NCBI GenBank assembly: GCA_013817115.1
Contig: JACDDG010000168.1
Coordinates: forward strand, 1-5,928
Reading direction: 5' to 3'
Length of the DNA stretch: 5,928 bases
Source of the DNA: Parachlamydiaceae bacterium
GTDB taxonomy: Bacteria > Chlamydiota > Chlamydiia > Chlamydiales > Parachlamydiaceae
Part shown: positions 1 through 5,901 of the stretch, in pieces
Numbering within the stretch: position 1 is the stretch's first letter
Layout of the letters: each line of letters begins with the position of its first letter
The notes under the pieces: generated by a model
What the model saw: the letters and a program-made list of their open reading frames with translations, nothing else
Databases searched by the model: none
What the model was told of the DNA's origin: nothing
Translations under genes and position numbers: made by a program

Positions 1-1
1 G

Positions 2-1789
2 ACCGATCCTACTGATGAGACTACATTTAAAATTCTTACTGAGTTCGAAAAGGGAGATTATTCGGCTTTTGAACAGATTCAAGAGGCATTAGTTATTGCA
101 ATCAAACGGCGTCAAGAGCTTGAAAAACAAGTAGATATGGGCAGTTTACCGAAAAATGTCAAAACGGAAGAATTCAAAAACATGCAATGGTTAAAAACTG
201 GGCCTGAATTAGTTGTGCGAATTGCACGCATGAAAGCACTACAGGTTGAGGCAGCTTCTAAACTTACCGAAGACAATAAAGGTAAAGCCTTTAAGCGTAT
301 AGCTAAACGACAAGCTCTTTTTGAAGATGAAATGCAAACGAAAGATCCGGTACAACAAAGCCGGCAAATGCTGGCTAATATCTTAAAGGCTACAGCCGCT
401 TCACTTGATTCACACACTTCCTATTTTACTCCTGATGAAGCTGCTCAGTTCATGATCAATGTTCAGCAGCGTTTGTTTGGAATCGGAGCTCAACTTCGTG
501 ATGATGTGAATGGTTTCACCATCGTTAAGATCATTGAAGGTGGACCTGCAGCGAATAGCAAAGAATTGAAAGTTAAAGACCGCATCATTGCAGTGAATGG
601 AGAGCCTGTAGTTGGTCTCGACATCATCGATGCTGTCGATTTGATCAGGGGAGAGGAAAATACTCCTGTGATGCTTACGGTTGTTCGAGATACAAATGTT
701 GATGGTGTAAAAAAAGAAGAGACTCTTAATATCAAGATTATTCGTCATGAAGTTGTTTTAAATGAAACCCGTTATGAGTCAGTGCTTGAGCCTTTTGCCG
801 ACGGAGCTATTGGATATTTACGTTTGTTTTCGTTTTACCAAGATCCAGATAGCGCCTCAGGATCTGATCTAGCTAAAGCTATACAGGAGATGAAAAAGGA
901 ACGCCCTTTAAAAGGATTGATCCTTGATCTGCGCTATAACTCAGGTGGATTACTTTCACAAGCCGTTGCAGTTGTCGGATTATTTATTTCCAAAGGTGTG
1001 GTGGTATCGATTAAGGACGAAAATGGTATCATCCAGCATTTACGTCATCTAGATGAAGATGTGGTTTGGGATGGTCCTTTGGTTGTTTTGGTTAATCGCG
1101 CTAGTGCTTCAGCTTCCGAAATCGTTGCAGGAACTTTGAAAGATTATGGCCGCGCGCTCATTGTAGGGGATGATCATACTTATGGAAAAGGATCGTTCCA
1201 AACGTTTACTCTTAATTCCGGTAACGCTGGTCAAACGAATCCACAGGGCGAGTATAAGGTCACACGAGGTCGTTATTATACTGTCTCCGGAATGACACCT
1301 CAGCTTAAAGGCGTTGGGAGTGATATCGTTGTGCAAGGTCCTCTGTCTGAATCTGAAATAGGAGAAAAATTTAGCAAGTTTCCGCTTGAAGATGATTCAA
1401 TCCATGAAAGTTTTGATGATGATCTTTCAGATATTCCAATTACTCAACGGAATAGCATACGTCTATTATACAAATTCAACATGCAGCCTAAATTAAGAAT
1501 GTATGAACCCTATCTTCCAACTTTGATCTTGAATTCTAAAATTCGCCTTGAAAGAAATAAGCCGTATCAAGAATTTTTAAAAGAACTGAAAGAAAAAGAA
1601 AACGATAGCGAAAGTTCGAAAGATGTAGAACCCCCAGAAGAAACACCGGAAAATTCTCCAGGTAAGGGCGATTTGCAATTGATAGAAGCAGACAATATCT
1701 TAAAGGATTTGCTTTATCAAATGCTTGAAAATAAAAAATCAGGAAATAAACCAGCAGCAGCTCCCTCGACAACTAAAGGAAAACCATGA
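2..1789 (+). CDS. tsp: Tail-specific (C-terminal processing) protease Tsp/Prc, 5'-truncated by the window edge
   Basis: This is a periplasmic serine protease of family S41 that degrades or trims proteins after recognising their C-termini. The frame is open from base 2, so the gene starts upstream; the ATG at 137 is internal, with coding-quality sequence before it and no good ribosome site. There are 595 codons here, against roughly 650-680 residues for full-length Tsp/Prc. Numbering from base 2, a helical N-terminal part ends with a family-typical DSHTSYFTP stretch. A PDZ domain follows at about 159-232, then the S41 core with DLRYNSGG at 309-316. The catalytic serine is the middle one in SASASE (S370), D381 lies in KDYG, and the catalytic lysine is K396 in YGKGS. 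The C-terminal region matches the usual extension and contains a charged, proline-rich linker before the last helix. In Chlamydia the orthologue is CT441. The stop overlaps the gltX start. The family call is secure; the substrates are unknown. Confidence 0.95.
   Translation, partial: TDPTDETTFKILTEFEKGDYSAFEQIQEALVIAIKRRQELEKQVDMGSLPKNVKTEEFKNMQWLKTGPELVVRIARMKALQVEAASKLTEDNKGKAFKRIAKRQALFEDEMQTKDPVQQSRQMLANILKATAASLDSHTSYFTPDEAAQFMINVQQRLFGIGAQLRDDVNGFTIVKIIEGGPAANSKELKVKDRIIAVNGEPVVGLDIIDAVDLIRGEENTPVMLTVVRDTNVDGVKKEETLNIKIIRHEVVLNETRYESVLEPFADGAIGYLRLFSFYQDPDSASGSDLAKAIQEMKKERPLKGLILDLRYNSGGLLSQAVAVVGLFISKGVVVSIKDENGIIQHLRHLDEDVVWDGPLVVLVNRASASASEIVAGTLKDYGRALIVGDDHTYGKGSFQTFTLNSGNAGQTNPQGEYKVTRGRYYTVSGMTPQLKGVGSDIVVQGPLSESEIGEKFSKFPLEDDSIHESFDDDLSDIPITQRNSIRLLYKFNMQPKLRMYEPYLPTLILNSKIRLERNKPYQEFLKELKEKENDSESSKDVEPPEETPENSPGKGDLQLIEADNILKDLLYQMLENKKSGNKPAAAPSTTKGKP
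1775..1789 (+). promoter_or_regulatory. gltX ribosome binding site and ATGA stop/start overlap
   Basis: AAAGGA at 1775-1780 lies five bases before the gltX ATG (1786-1788). That ATG shares four bases with the tsp stop (TGA 1787-1789). This arrangement is typical of translational coupling, so gltX is probably co-transcribed with tsp and partly translated by ribosomes finishing tsp. Confidence 0.8.
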
Positions 1790-3306
1790 CTGTACGTGTC
1801 CGAATTGCTCCTTCACCAACCGGAGATCCCCATGTAGGCACTGCTTACATGGCATTATTTAATCTTATATTTGCTCGCCACCACGGTGGGAAATTTATCC
1901 TTCGTATTGAAGATACAGATCAAACTCGCAGCCGTCCTGAATACGAAAACAATATCTATGAAGCTCTTCGCTGGTGCGATATTCATTGGGACGAGGGCCC
2001 GGATGTTGGAGGTCCTTTTGGCCCTTACCGCCAATCTGAGCGATTCGATATTTACAAAAAATATGTTTTTCAGTTAATTGAGCAAGGTAAGGCATATAAA
2101 TGCTTCTGTACTCCGGAAAATTTACAGGAAATGCGCGAATTAGCTGTCGTACGTGGTGATGGTCGACAAGGGTATGACCGGCGATGCCGCAACTTAAGTC
2201 TGGAAGAGATCACTCAAAAAGAAGCTTCCGGCATGTTGTATGTCATTCGTTTAAAAATGCCTTTAACAGGCGAGTGTGTTTATGAAGATCTCATAAAAGG
2301 TACAATTACGTGCCCTTGGGCTGACGTCGATGATCAAGTATTACTTAAATCCGATGGATTTCCCACTTATCACTTGGCAAATGTCGTCGATGATCATCTC
2401 ATGGAAATTTCTCACATCATCCGTGGTGACGAATGGATGACTTCAACCCCTAAGCATGTTTATCTTTACGAAGCTTTTGGTTGGACACCTCCTCATTTTA
2501 TGCACATGCCCTTATTGCTTGGCAAAGATGGTAAAAAATTATCTAAGAGAAAGAACCCAACTTCAATTTTCTTTTATCGTGATAGCGGTTATCTTTCCGA
2601 AGCCTTTTTGAACTTTTTGACATTGATGGGTTATAGCATTGGCGGCGATCGGGAAATCTATCCAATGGAACAACTAATTAAAGAATTTGATTACAAGAGA
2701 ATTGGCACTTCCGGAGCTGTTTTTGATGTGCAAAAACTCGATTGGATTAATCAGCAATATATAATCAATAATATTCCTCAAGATAACCTATGGGGCCGGA
2801 TGAAAGAATGGAGTTTTAATGATGAATTTATGCAACGCTTGATGCCGCTATGTCATACTCGCATCAAGACTTTTGGCGATTTTATGGAGCTGTGCGATTT
2901 TTTCTTTATTAACCAATTAAAGTATACACATCCTCTATTCACCATAAAAGGTCAAACATTCGAACAATCGATTTATTTATTGCAGGCGATTATTTGGCAT
3001 TTAGATGAGCAAGAAAACTGGGAAAGTTCGGGCATGTACCAAGCATCTCGCGAAGTGGCAGAAGTTTTTGAAGTGAATCATAAAAAAGTCATGATGCCAC
3101 TGTTATTTGCAAGTTTGATGGGGAAAGCGAGTGGCCCGCCATTATTTGATTCTGTAACTTTATTAGGAAAAGATCGCACGCGCGTCCGACTGTTGAATGC
3201 AATCGAATTTTTGGGGGGCATCTCAAATAAAAAAATATCTCAACTCAAGAAGCAGTGGGATGTTCGCAGTTGTGGCACAATTATGGCCGAAGCGGTAACG
3301 CGTTAA
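1786..3306 (+). CDS. gltX: Glutamyl-tRNA synthetase (GluRS)
   Basis: This cytoplasmic class I aminoacyl-tRNA synthetase attaches glutamate to tRNA-Glu using ATP. At 506 residues it has the usual length. The N-terminal Rossmann catalytic domain shows APSPTGDPHVGT (HIGH-type motif H16-V17-G18-T19) followed by RIEDTDQTRS. The KMSKS-type loop is KLSKR at 251-255. The rest is the helical anticodon-binding region. The sequence, including WDEGPDVGG, DDQVLLKSDGFPTYH and KLSKRKNPTSIF, closely resembles chlamydial GltX from memory. Chlamydiae are known to lack a glutaminyl-tRNA synthetase and to make Gln-tRNA by amidating Glu-tRNA-Gln with GatCAB, so a non-discriminating enzyme is expected by inference. 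The zinc-site cysteines known from E. coli are present as C106, C108 and C134, but the fourth ligand position is N136. The gene overlaps tsp by four bases and ends inside a terminator stem. Confidence 0.97.
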   Translation: MTVRVRIAPSPTGDPHVGTAYMALFNLIFARHHGGKFILRIEDTDQTRSRPEYENNIYEALRWCDIHWDEGPDVGGPFGPYRQSERFDIYKKYVFQLIEQGKAYKCFCTPENLQEMRELAVVRGDGRQGYDRRCRNLSLEEITQKEASGMLYVIRLKMPLTGECVYEDLIKGTITCPWADVDDQVLLKSDGFPTYHLANVVDDHLMEISHIIRGDEWMTSTPKHVYLYEAFGWTPPHFMHMPLLLGKDGKKLSKRKNPTSIFFYRDSGYLSEAFLNFLTLMGYSIGGDREIYPMEQLIKEFDYKRIGTSGAVFDVQKLDWINQQYIINNIPQDNLWGRMKEWSFNDEFMQRLMPLCHTRIKTFGDFMELCDFFFINQLKYTHPLFTIKGQTFEQSIYLLQAIIWHLDEQENWESSGMYQASREVAEVFEVNHKKVMMPLLFASLMGKASGPPLFDSVTLLGKDRTRVRLLNAIEFLGGISNKKISQLKKQWDVRSCGTIMAEAVTR

Positions 3307-3357
3307 AAAAATTGATCCTTCACGCCTTGTAGGTGCGAAGGATCAATTTTTTTAACG
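3301..3357 (+). terminator. Strong symmetric Rho-independent terminator after gltX
   Basis: The arms 3301-3321 and 3337-3357 are perfectly complementary over 21 bp. The stem continues inward (3322-3326 with 3332-3336) with one A-C mismatch and one G-T wobble, leaving a 5-base loop (TTGTA, 3327-3331). The 3' arm carries seven Ts (3347-3353) matched by seven As in the 5' arm, so the structure could stop transcription from either direction. The gltX stop codon (3304-3306) lies inside the outer stem. It separates the tsp-gltX block from the next three genes. Confidence 0.9.
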
Positions 3358-3375
3358 ATTAAGAAGTTAAATCAG

Positions 3376-3404
3376 TGTATTTTTATTCTTGGTTAGGCTA
3401 TAAT
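3376..3404 (+). promoter_or_regulatory. Candidate sigma-70-type promoter for the mscS-dedA-pgsA block
   Basis: A consensus TATAAT -10 hexamer lies at 3399-3404 in the gap after the gltX terminator. With a 17-base spacer the -35 position is TGTATT (3376-3381), a poor match. Transcription would start near 3411, leaving a leader of about 35 bases before the TTG start. The location, just past a terminator and before a new gene block, supports it. The weak -35 keeps confidence moderate. Confidence 0.45.
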
Positions 3405-3432
3405 AAGCTTTATTGACTTATTTATTTAAAAA

Positions 3433-3448
3433 AAGGGGGTTGTAATTG
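3433..3448 (+). promoter_or_regulatory. Shine-Dalgarno that fixes a TTG start for the MscS-type channel
   Basis: AAGGGGGT at 3433-3440 matches the ideal AAGGAGGT at every base but one, and that change still allows a G-U pair with 16S rRNA. It sits five bases before TTG at 3446-3448. An in-frame TAA (3443-3445) directly precedes the TTG, so no earlier start is possible. The next in-frame ATG is at residue 73 and would remove the first membrane helix. Confidence 0.8.
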
Positions 3449-4597
3449 AATTCAATTTGGGAAAAAATTATCAACTGCTGTGAGATTACTAAAGAAGTTC
3501 TTGATGGAAGATATGGCTGGTTCTGGGATATCTTAACAATTTCTTTAATCGTTCTTTTTTTTAATTATCTTTTCAAACGCGTATTGGTTTTTTTTGAAAA
3601 TCACTTCAAAACGCGACAACAAATTTGGCAACAAACCCTTGTTGGAGCCCTCTACAAACCAATGAGCTATTTTGTATTCTTTTTTGCTGCAATACAATTT
3701 TTAGATTTTCTTTCAAATCATATATTTCAAAGTAGTTTTCTTTCTAGAAAGGAAATGATTCTTAGCGTAGCTGGAATTCTTTCACTAGCATGGTTTTTAA
3801 TGAAATGGAAAAATAATGCTATTTTTGCAGTTTTGACTAAAGCTAAAGTAAATAGGACAATTACAGATCGTACACGCATAGATGCTATCGATAAAATTTT
3901 GACAGTGCTTATAATAATTATCAGTGGATTGATGCTTCTAGATGCTACAGGAAATAATTTAAACACTCTAATTGCTTTTGGTGGAATCAGTGGATTGGCT
4001 TTAGCATTTGCTTCTCAAGAGGTCATCGCAAGTTTTTTTGGAGGGCTCATGATTTACATGACCCATCCTTTTCTTATTGGAGATTGGATTATTTTACCGG
4101 AAAAATCGATTGAAGGAACAGTTGAGGAGATAGGCTGGTATACCACAAAAATTCGTACACTGGATAAACGACCTCTTTACGTACCAAATTCAATCTTTTC
4201 AAAAATTGTTGTGGTAAATCCTTCCCAAATGAGCCATAGGCAATTTAAAGAGAAAATTGGAATACGCTATAGAGATGTAGCTGCACTAAAGGGAATTATA
4301 TCTGACCTTAGGCTAATGCTTGAACGTCATAATGATGTAGATCAAGAAATGGTTAATACTGTTTTCTTCACAGCTTTCGGAGCTTATTCATTAGATATTT
4401 CCTTTACTGCTTATACTTTTGAGACTTCAACCATTGGATTCAATCGAATTAAGGAAAAATTTCTTTTTGAAATTATTGAAATTTTAGATAAACATAATGC
4501 CGAGTTAGCATATCCAACTTCAACTACATGCGTAGAGACAAGTGCTGAGGCCCTTTCCATTCCAATAAATGCCCTTCCTGCTACTCATAACGGCTAA
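3446..4597 (+). CDS. MscS-family mechanosensitive channel, YnaI-like
   Basis: This is an inner-membrane channel of the small-conductance mechanosensitive family, which releases solutes when membrane tension rises on osmotic downshift. It has 383 residues and starts at TTG. Hydrophobic segments lie at about 25-43, 67-89, 104-121, 151-166 and 175-203. Five helices, the last being the glycine/alanine-rich pore helix, are typical of YnaI rather than the three of E. coli MscS. The pore helix carries GGISGLALAFASQE and ends with FFGGLMIY, then HPFLIGDW at 207-214. The soluble beta and alpha/beta vestibule domain follows, with IEGTVEEIGW (222-231) and RPLYVPNS (242-249), which match YnaI almost word for word from memory. 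It is the first gene of the second block, behind a candidate promoter, and dedA begins five bases after its stop. The family is secure; the YnaI subgroup is likely. Which ions or solutes pass is not visible in the sequence. Confidence 0.93.
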   Translation: MNSIWEKIINCCEITKEVLDGRYGWFWDILTISLIVLFFNYLFKRVLVFFENHFKTRQQIWQQTLVGALYKPMSYFVFFFAAIQFLDFLSNHIFQSSFLSRKEMILSVAGILSLAWFLMKWKNNAIFAVLTKAKVNRTITDRTRIDAIDKILTVLIIIISGLMLLDATGNNLNTLIAFGGISGLALAFASQEVIASFFGGLMIYMTHPFLIGDWIILPEKSIEGTVEEIGWYTTKIRTLDKRPLYVPNSIFSKIVVVNPSQMSHRQFKEKIGIRYRDVAALKGIISDLRLMLERHNDVDQEMVNTVFFTAFGAYSLDISFTAYTFETSTIGFNRIKEKFLFEIIEILDKHNAELAYPTSTTCVETSAEALSIPINALPATHNG

Positions 4598-4602
4598 GAA
4601 TA

Positions 4603-5295
4603 ATGAATACAAATGGGGGCTTGCAAGTTTCTCGCTTGCAAGCCCCCAAATGGAGAAGACTAATAGAATCCTTTATATTTTATGTTTGTGAACACGCGGC
4701 CTACGCGCATTATATTTTTTTTGGTCTGATATTACTTTCAGGGCTTAACATACCGATTAGTGAAGAATTAATGCTTTTAACTGCTGGAGCTCTGGGTAGC
4801 ATATGTGGGCTTGAGACTTCTGCTATGACCACTCTTTATGTTTGGGTATTCTTTGGTTGTTGGATTGCTGCATGGGAGGCTTATTGGTTAGGACGTTTGC
4901 TTGGTCCCAAATTGCTTACGCTTAAATGGTTCCGGCATATCATTACAAAAAAGCGCGTGGATAAATTTGGACAATACATCGAACGGTTTGGAGTGTATGC
5001 TTTTCTTGTAGGAAGATTTATTCCGTGTGGTGTGCGAAATTCACTTTTTATGACCTCAGGGCTGACAAAAATGCCATTTCGACAATTCCTTTTGCGTGAC
5101 TTCGGAGCTTGCCTTTTGGCATGTTCTGTATGGTTTTATTTGGGTCATCTTTTTGGAGATAACTACAAGCTAATTTTAGAAATGTTTAATGTCTATGAAA
5201 AGATCTTTCTAGTAAGTGTAATATTAATTGTAAGTTGTCTAGGGGTTTACCTATACAGACAAAGTCGAATCCATAGTGTAGTAGATAAAAATTGA
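4603..5295 (+). CDS. DedA/VTT-family inner-membrane protein (probable lipid-carrier transporter)
   Basis: DedA proteins are multi-helix inner-membrane proteins; several are reported to recycle undecaprenyl phosphate across the membrane or to support membrane homeostasis. At 230 residues this has normal family length. An early hydrophobic stretch (about 37-48) leads into NIPISEELMLL (49-59), the re-entrant-loop region with acidic residues E54/E55. Next come EAYWLGRLLG (92-101) and the signature GRFIPCGVRN (137-146) with arginines R138 and R145, then a conserved glycine at G153. C-terminal hydrophobic segments are at about 167-184 and 200-217. The start is the ATG five bases after the channel stop. 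It has no good Shine-Dalgarno, so coupling to the channel gene is likely. The next in-frame ATG is residue 57, inside the conserved core, so it cannot be the start. Codons 4-16 are formed by a perfect hairpin. The serine at 46 stands where many relatives have glutamate. The substrate is not determinable here. Confidence 0.88.
   Translation: MNTNGGLQVSRLQAPKWRRLIESFIFYVCEHAAYAHYIFFGLILLSGLNIPISEELMLLTAGALGSICGLETSAMTTLYVWVFFGCWIAAWEAYWLGRLLGPKLLTLKWFRHIITKKRVDKFGQYIERFGVYAFLVGRFIPCGVRNSLFMTSGLTKMPFRQFLLRDFGACLLACSVWFYLGHLFGDNYKLILEMFNVYEKIFLVSVILIVSCLGVYLYRQSRIHSVVDKN
4614..4648 (+). repeat. Perfect 14-bp GC-rich inverted repeat in the first codons of dedA
   Basis: The arms 4614-4627 (TGGGGGCTTGCAAG) and 4635-4648 are exactly complementary, with a 7-base loop (4628-4634). 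Each arm contains the octamer CTTGCAAG (4620-4627 and 4635-4642), itself a palindrome, so the two copies are also direct repeats 15 bases apart. No T run follows on the + strand; the next bases are AAATGG. Read on the - strand, the stem is followed by a T-rich but interrupted stretch. It could be a translational brake, a partial terminator between the channel gene and dedA, or a protein-binding site. Confidence 0.85.
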
Positions 5296-5307
5296 AGAGG
5301 TTTAATG
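5295..5307 (+). promoter_or_regulatory. Ribosome binding site and start of pgsA
   Basis: AAGAGG at 5295-5300 lies four bases before ATG 5305-5307, nine bases after the dedA stop. The good spacing and the family-typical N-terminus (FTLPNLLSLMR) agree on this start. Confidence 0.75.
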
Positions 5308-5811
5308 TTTACTTTGCCAAATTTATTATCATTAATGCGCATGCCTTTGGCGCTTTTATTTTTCCAAGAAAATCCGGCATGGCGTGGAGTTGCGATTGTT
5401 TTAGCTATGCTGACGGATGGTTTGGACGGCTATTTAGCTAGAAAGTATCAGCAAATTTCTCGAGTCGGCACCTGGTTGGACCCTTTGACAGACAAGCTTT
5501 TCGTACTTATTGCATTAGGCGTTTTGTTGCAAGAGCAGCGTTTACAGCTATGGCAAGCAGCTGCTTTTATGAGTCGTGACTTTGCTGTGGCGTTATTTGC
5601 TATTTATTTGGCTATCTCGCAGCGTATTACCAATTATACCGTACGAGCAATTTGGTGGGGTAAAATAACCACGGCAATGCAATTTGTAGCTTTGCTGGTT
5701 CTTGTATTTCATGGACCTATACCTTCTTATTGGTATGGACTATTCATCCTTTGCGGTGTGTTGGCTTATAGTGAACTTTTTCGAACTAGATGTGTCGGCA
5801 ATTCCATCTAA
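5305..5811 (+). CDS. pgsA: CDP-alcohol phosphatidyltransferase, probable phosphatidylglycerophosphate synthase
   Basis: This integral membrane enzyme of phospholipid synthesis probably transfers the phosphatidyl group from CDP-diacylglycerol to glycerol-3-phosphate. The product is phosphatidylglycerol phosphate, the precursor of phosphatidylglycerol and cardiolipin. The N-terminus LPNLLSLMRMPLAL is typical of PgsA. The full catalytic signature is present: D38-x2-D41-G42-x2-A45-R46-x8-G55-x3-D59-x3-D63, whose aspartates bind the metals and CDP. Further on, SRDF (90-93) and WGKITTAMQ (118-126) match the conserved PgsA regions resembling RE and GKxKTxxQ. Hydrophobic segments at about 3-20, 26-37, 65-76, 83-104, 121-135 and 142-157 fit the six-helix fold. 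At 168 residues it is a little shorter than common PgsA (about 180-200), with a short C-terminus. It is probably co-transcribed with dedA and the channel gene. Another CDP-alcohol transferase specificity cannot be excluded, but the N-terminus and the GK motif favour PgsA. Confidence 0.88.
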   Translation: MFTLPNLLSLMRMPLALLFFQENPAWRGVAIVLAMLTDGLDGYLARKYQQISRVGTWLDPLTDKLFVLIALGVLLQEQRLQLWQAAAFMSRDFAVALFAIYLAISQRITNYTVRAIWWGKITTAMQFVALLVLVFHGPIPSYWYGLFILCGVLAYSELFRTRCVGNSI

Positions 5812-5866
5812 TGTATCTTAGTTGAATAAGCCAAGTAAATTTAGTACTCTTTTATTCGCGCTTCGA

Positions 5867-5875
5867 TGTTATAGG
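5867..5875 (+). promoter_or_regulatory. Possible extended -10 promoter element
   Basis: TGT followed by TATAGG (5870-5875) resembles an extended -10 element (TGn before a TATAAT-like hexamer). No clear -35 is visible upstream. Transcription would start near 5882, at the base of the GC-rich hairpin 5884-5901. The target gene lies beyond the window, so this is weak evidence. Confidence 0.2.
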
Positions 5876-5883
5876 TTTTTCTC

Positions 5884-5901
5884 GCGCCCCTACCGGGGCG
5901 C
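5884..5901 (+). other. GC-rich hairpin in the non-coding tail, with an alternative pairing partner
   Basis: GCGCCCC (5884-5890) and GGGGCGC (5895-5901) form a perfect 7-bp stem with a 4-base loop (TACC). No T run follows on either strand, so it does not look like a standard terminator of pgsA. CCGGGG (5893-5898) is also complementary to CCCCGG (5921-5926), giving a second stem that excludes the first. The remaining bases 5812-5928 show no tRNA, rRNA or coding sequence that I can recognise. Confidence 0.5.

Noticed and set aside
137..139. ATG at 137 as the start of the protease gene
   Set aside because: The same frame is open from base 2 with protease-like sequence and there is no good ribosome site before this ATG; the gene is cut by the window edge.
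410..748. Minus-strand open frames across the protease gene (also 112-417, 490-735, 1109-1336 and 1536-1772)
   Set aside because: They lie opposite a well-conserved protease, show no recognisable domain and have no ribosome site; they are antisense shadows.
1109..1189. One extra residue between the catalytic serine and lysine compared with E. coli Prc
   Set aside because: Spacing varies by a residue among S41 proteases and all catalytic positions are intact, so it is not evidence of altered function.
1871..2095. Short open frames on both strands inside gltX
   Set aside because: They overlap the catalytic core of GluRS, have no family features and are explained by the real gene.
3413..3418. 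TTGACT as a -35 element for the channel gene
   Set aside because: The matching -10 position about 17 bases downstream falls in the G-rich ribosome binding site, with no TATAAT-like sequence.
5884..5901. GC hairpin as the Rho-independent terminator of pgsA
   Set aside because: No T run follows the stem on either strand and it lies more than 70 bases after the stop; termination here is not supported.
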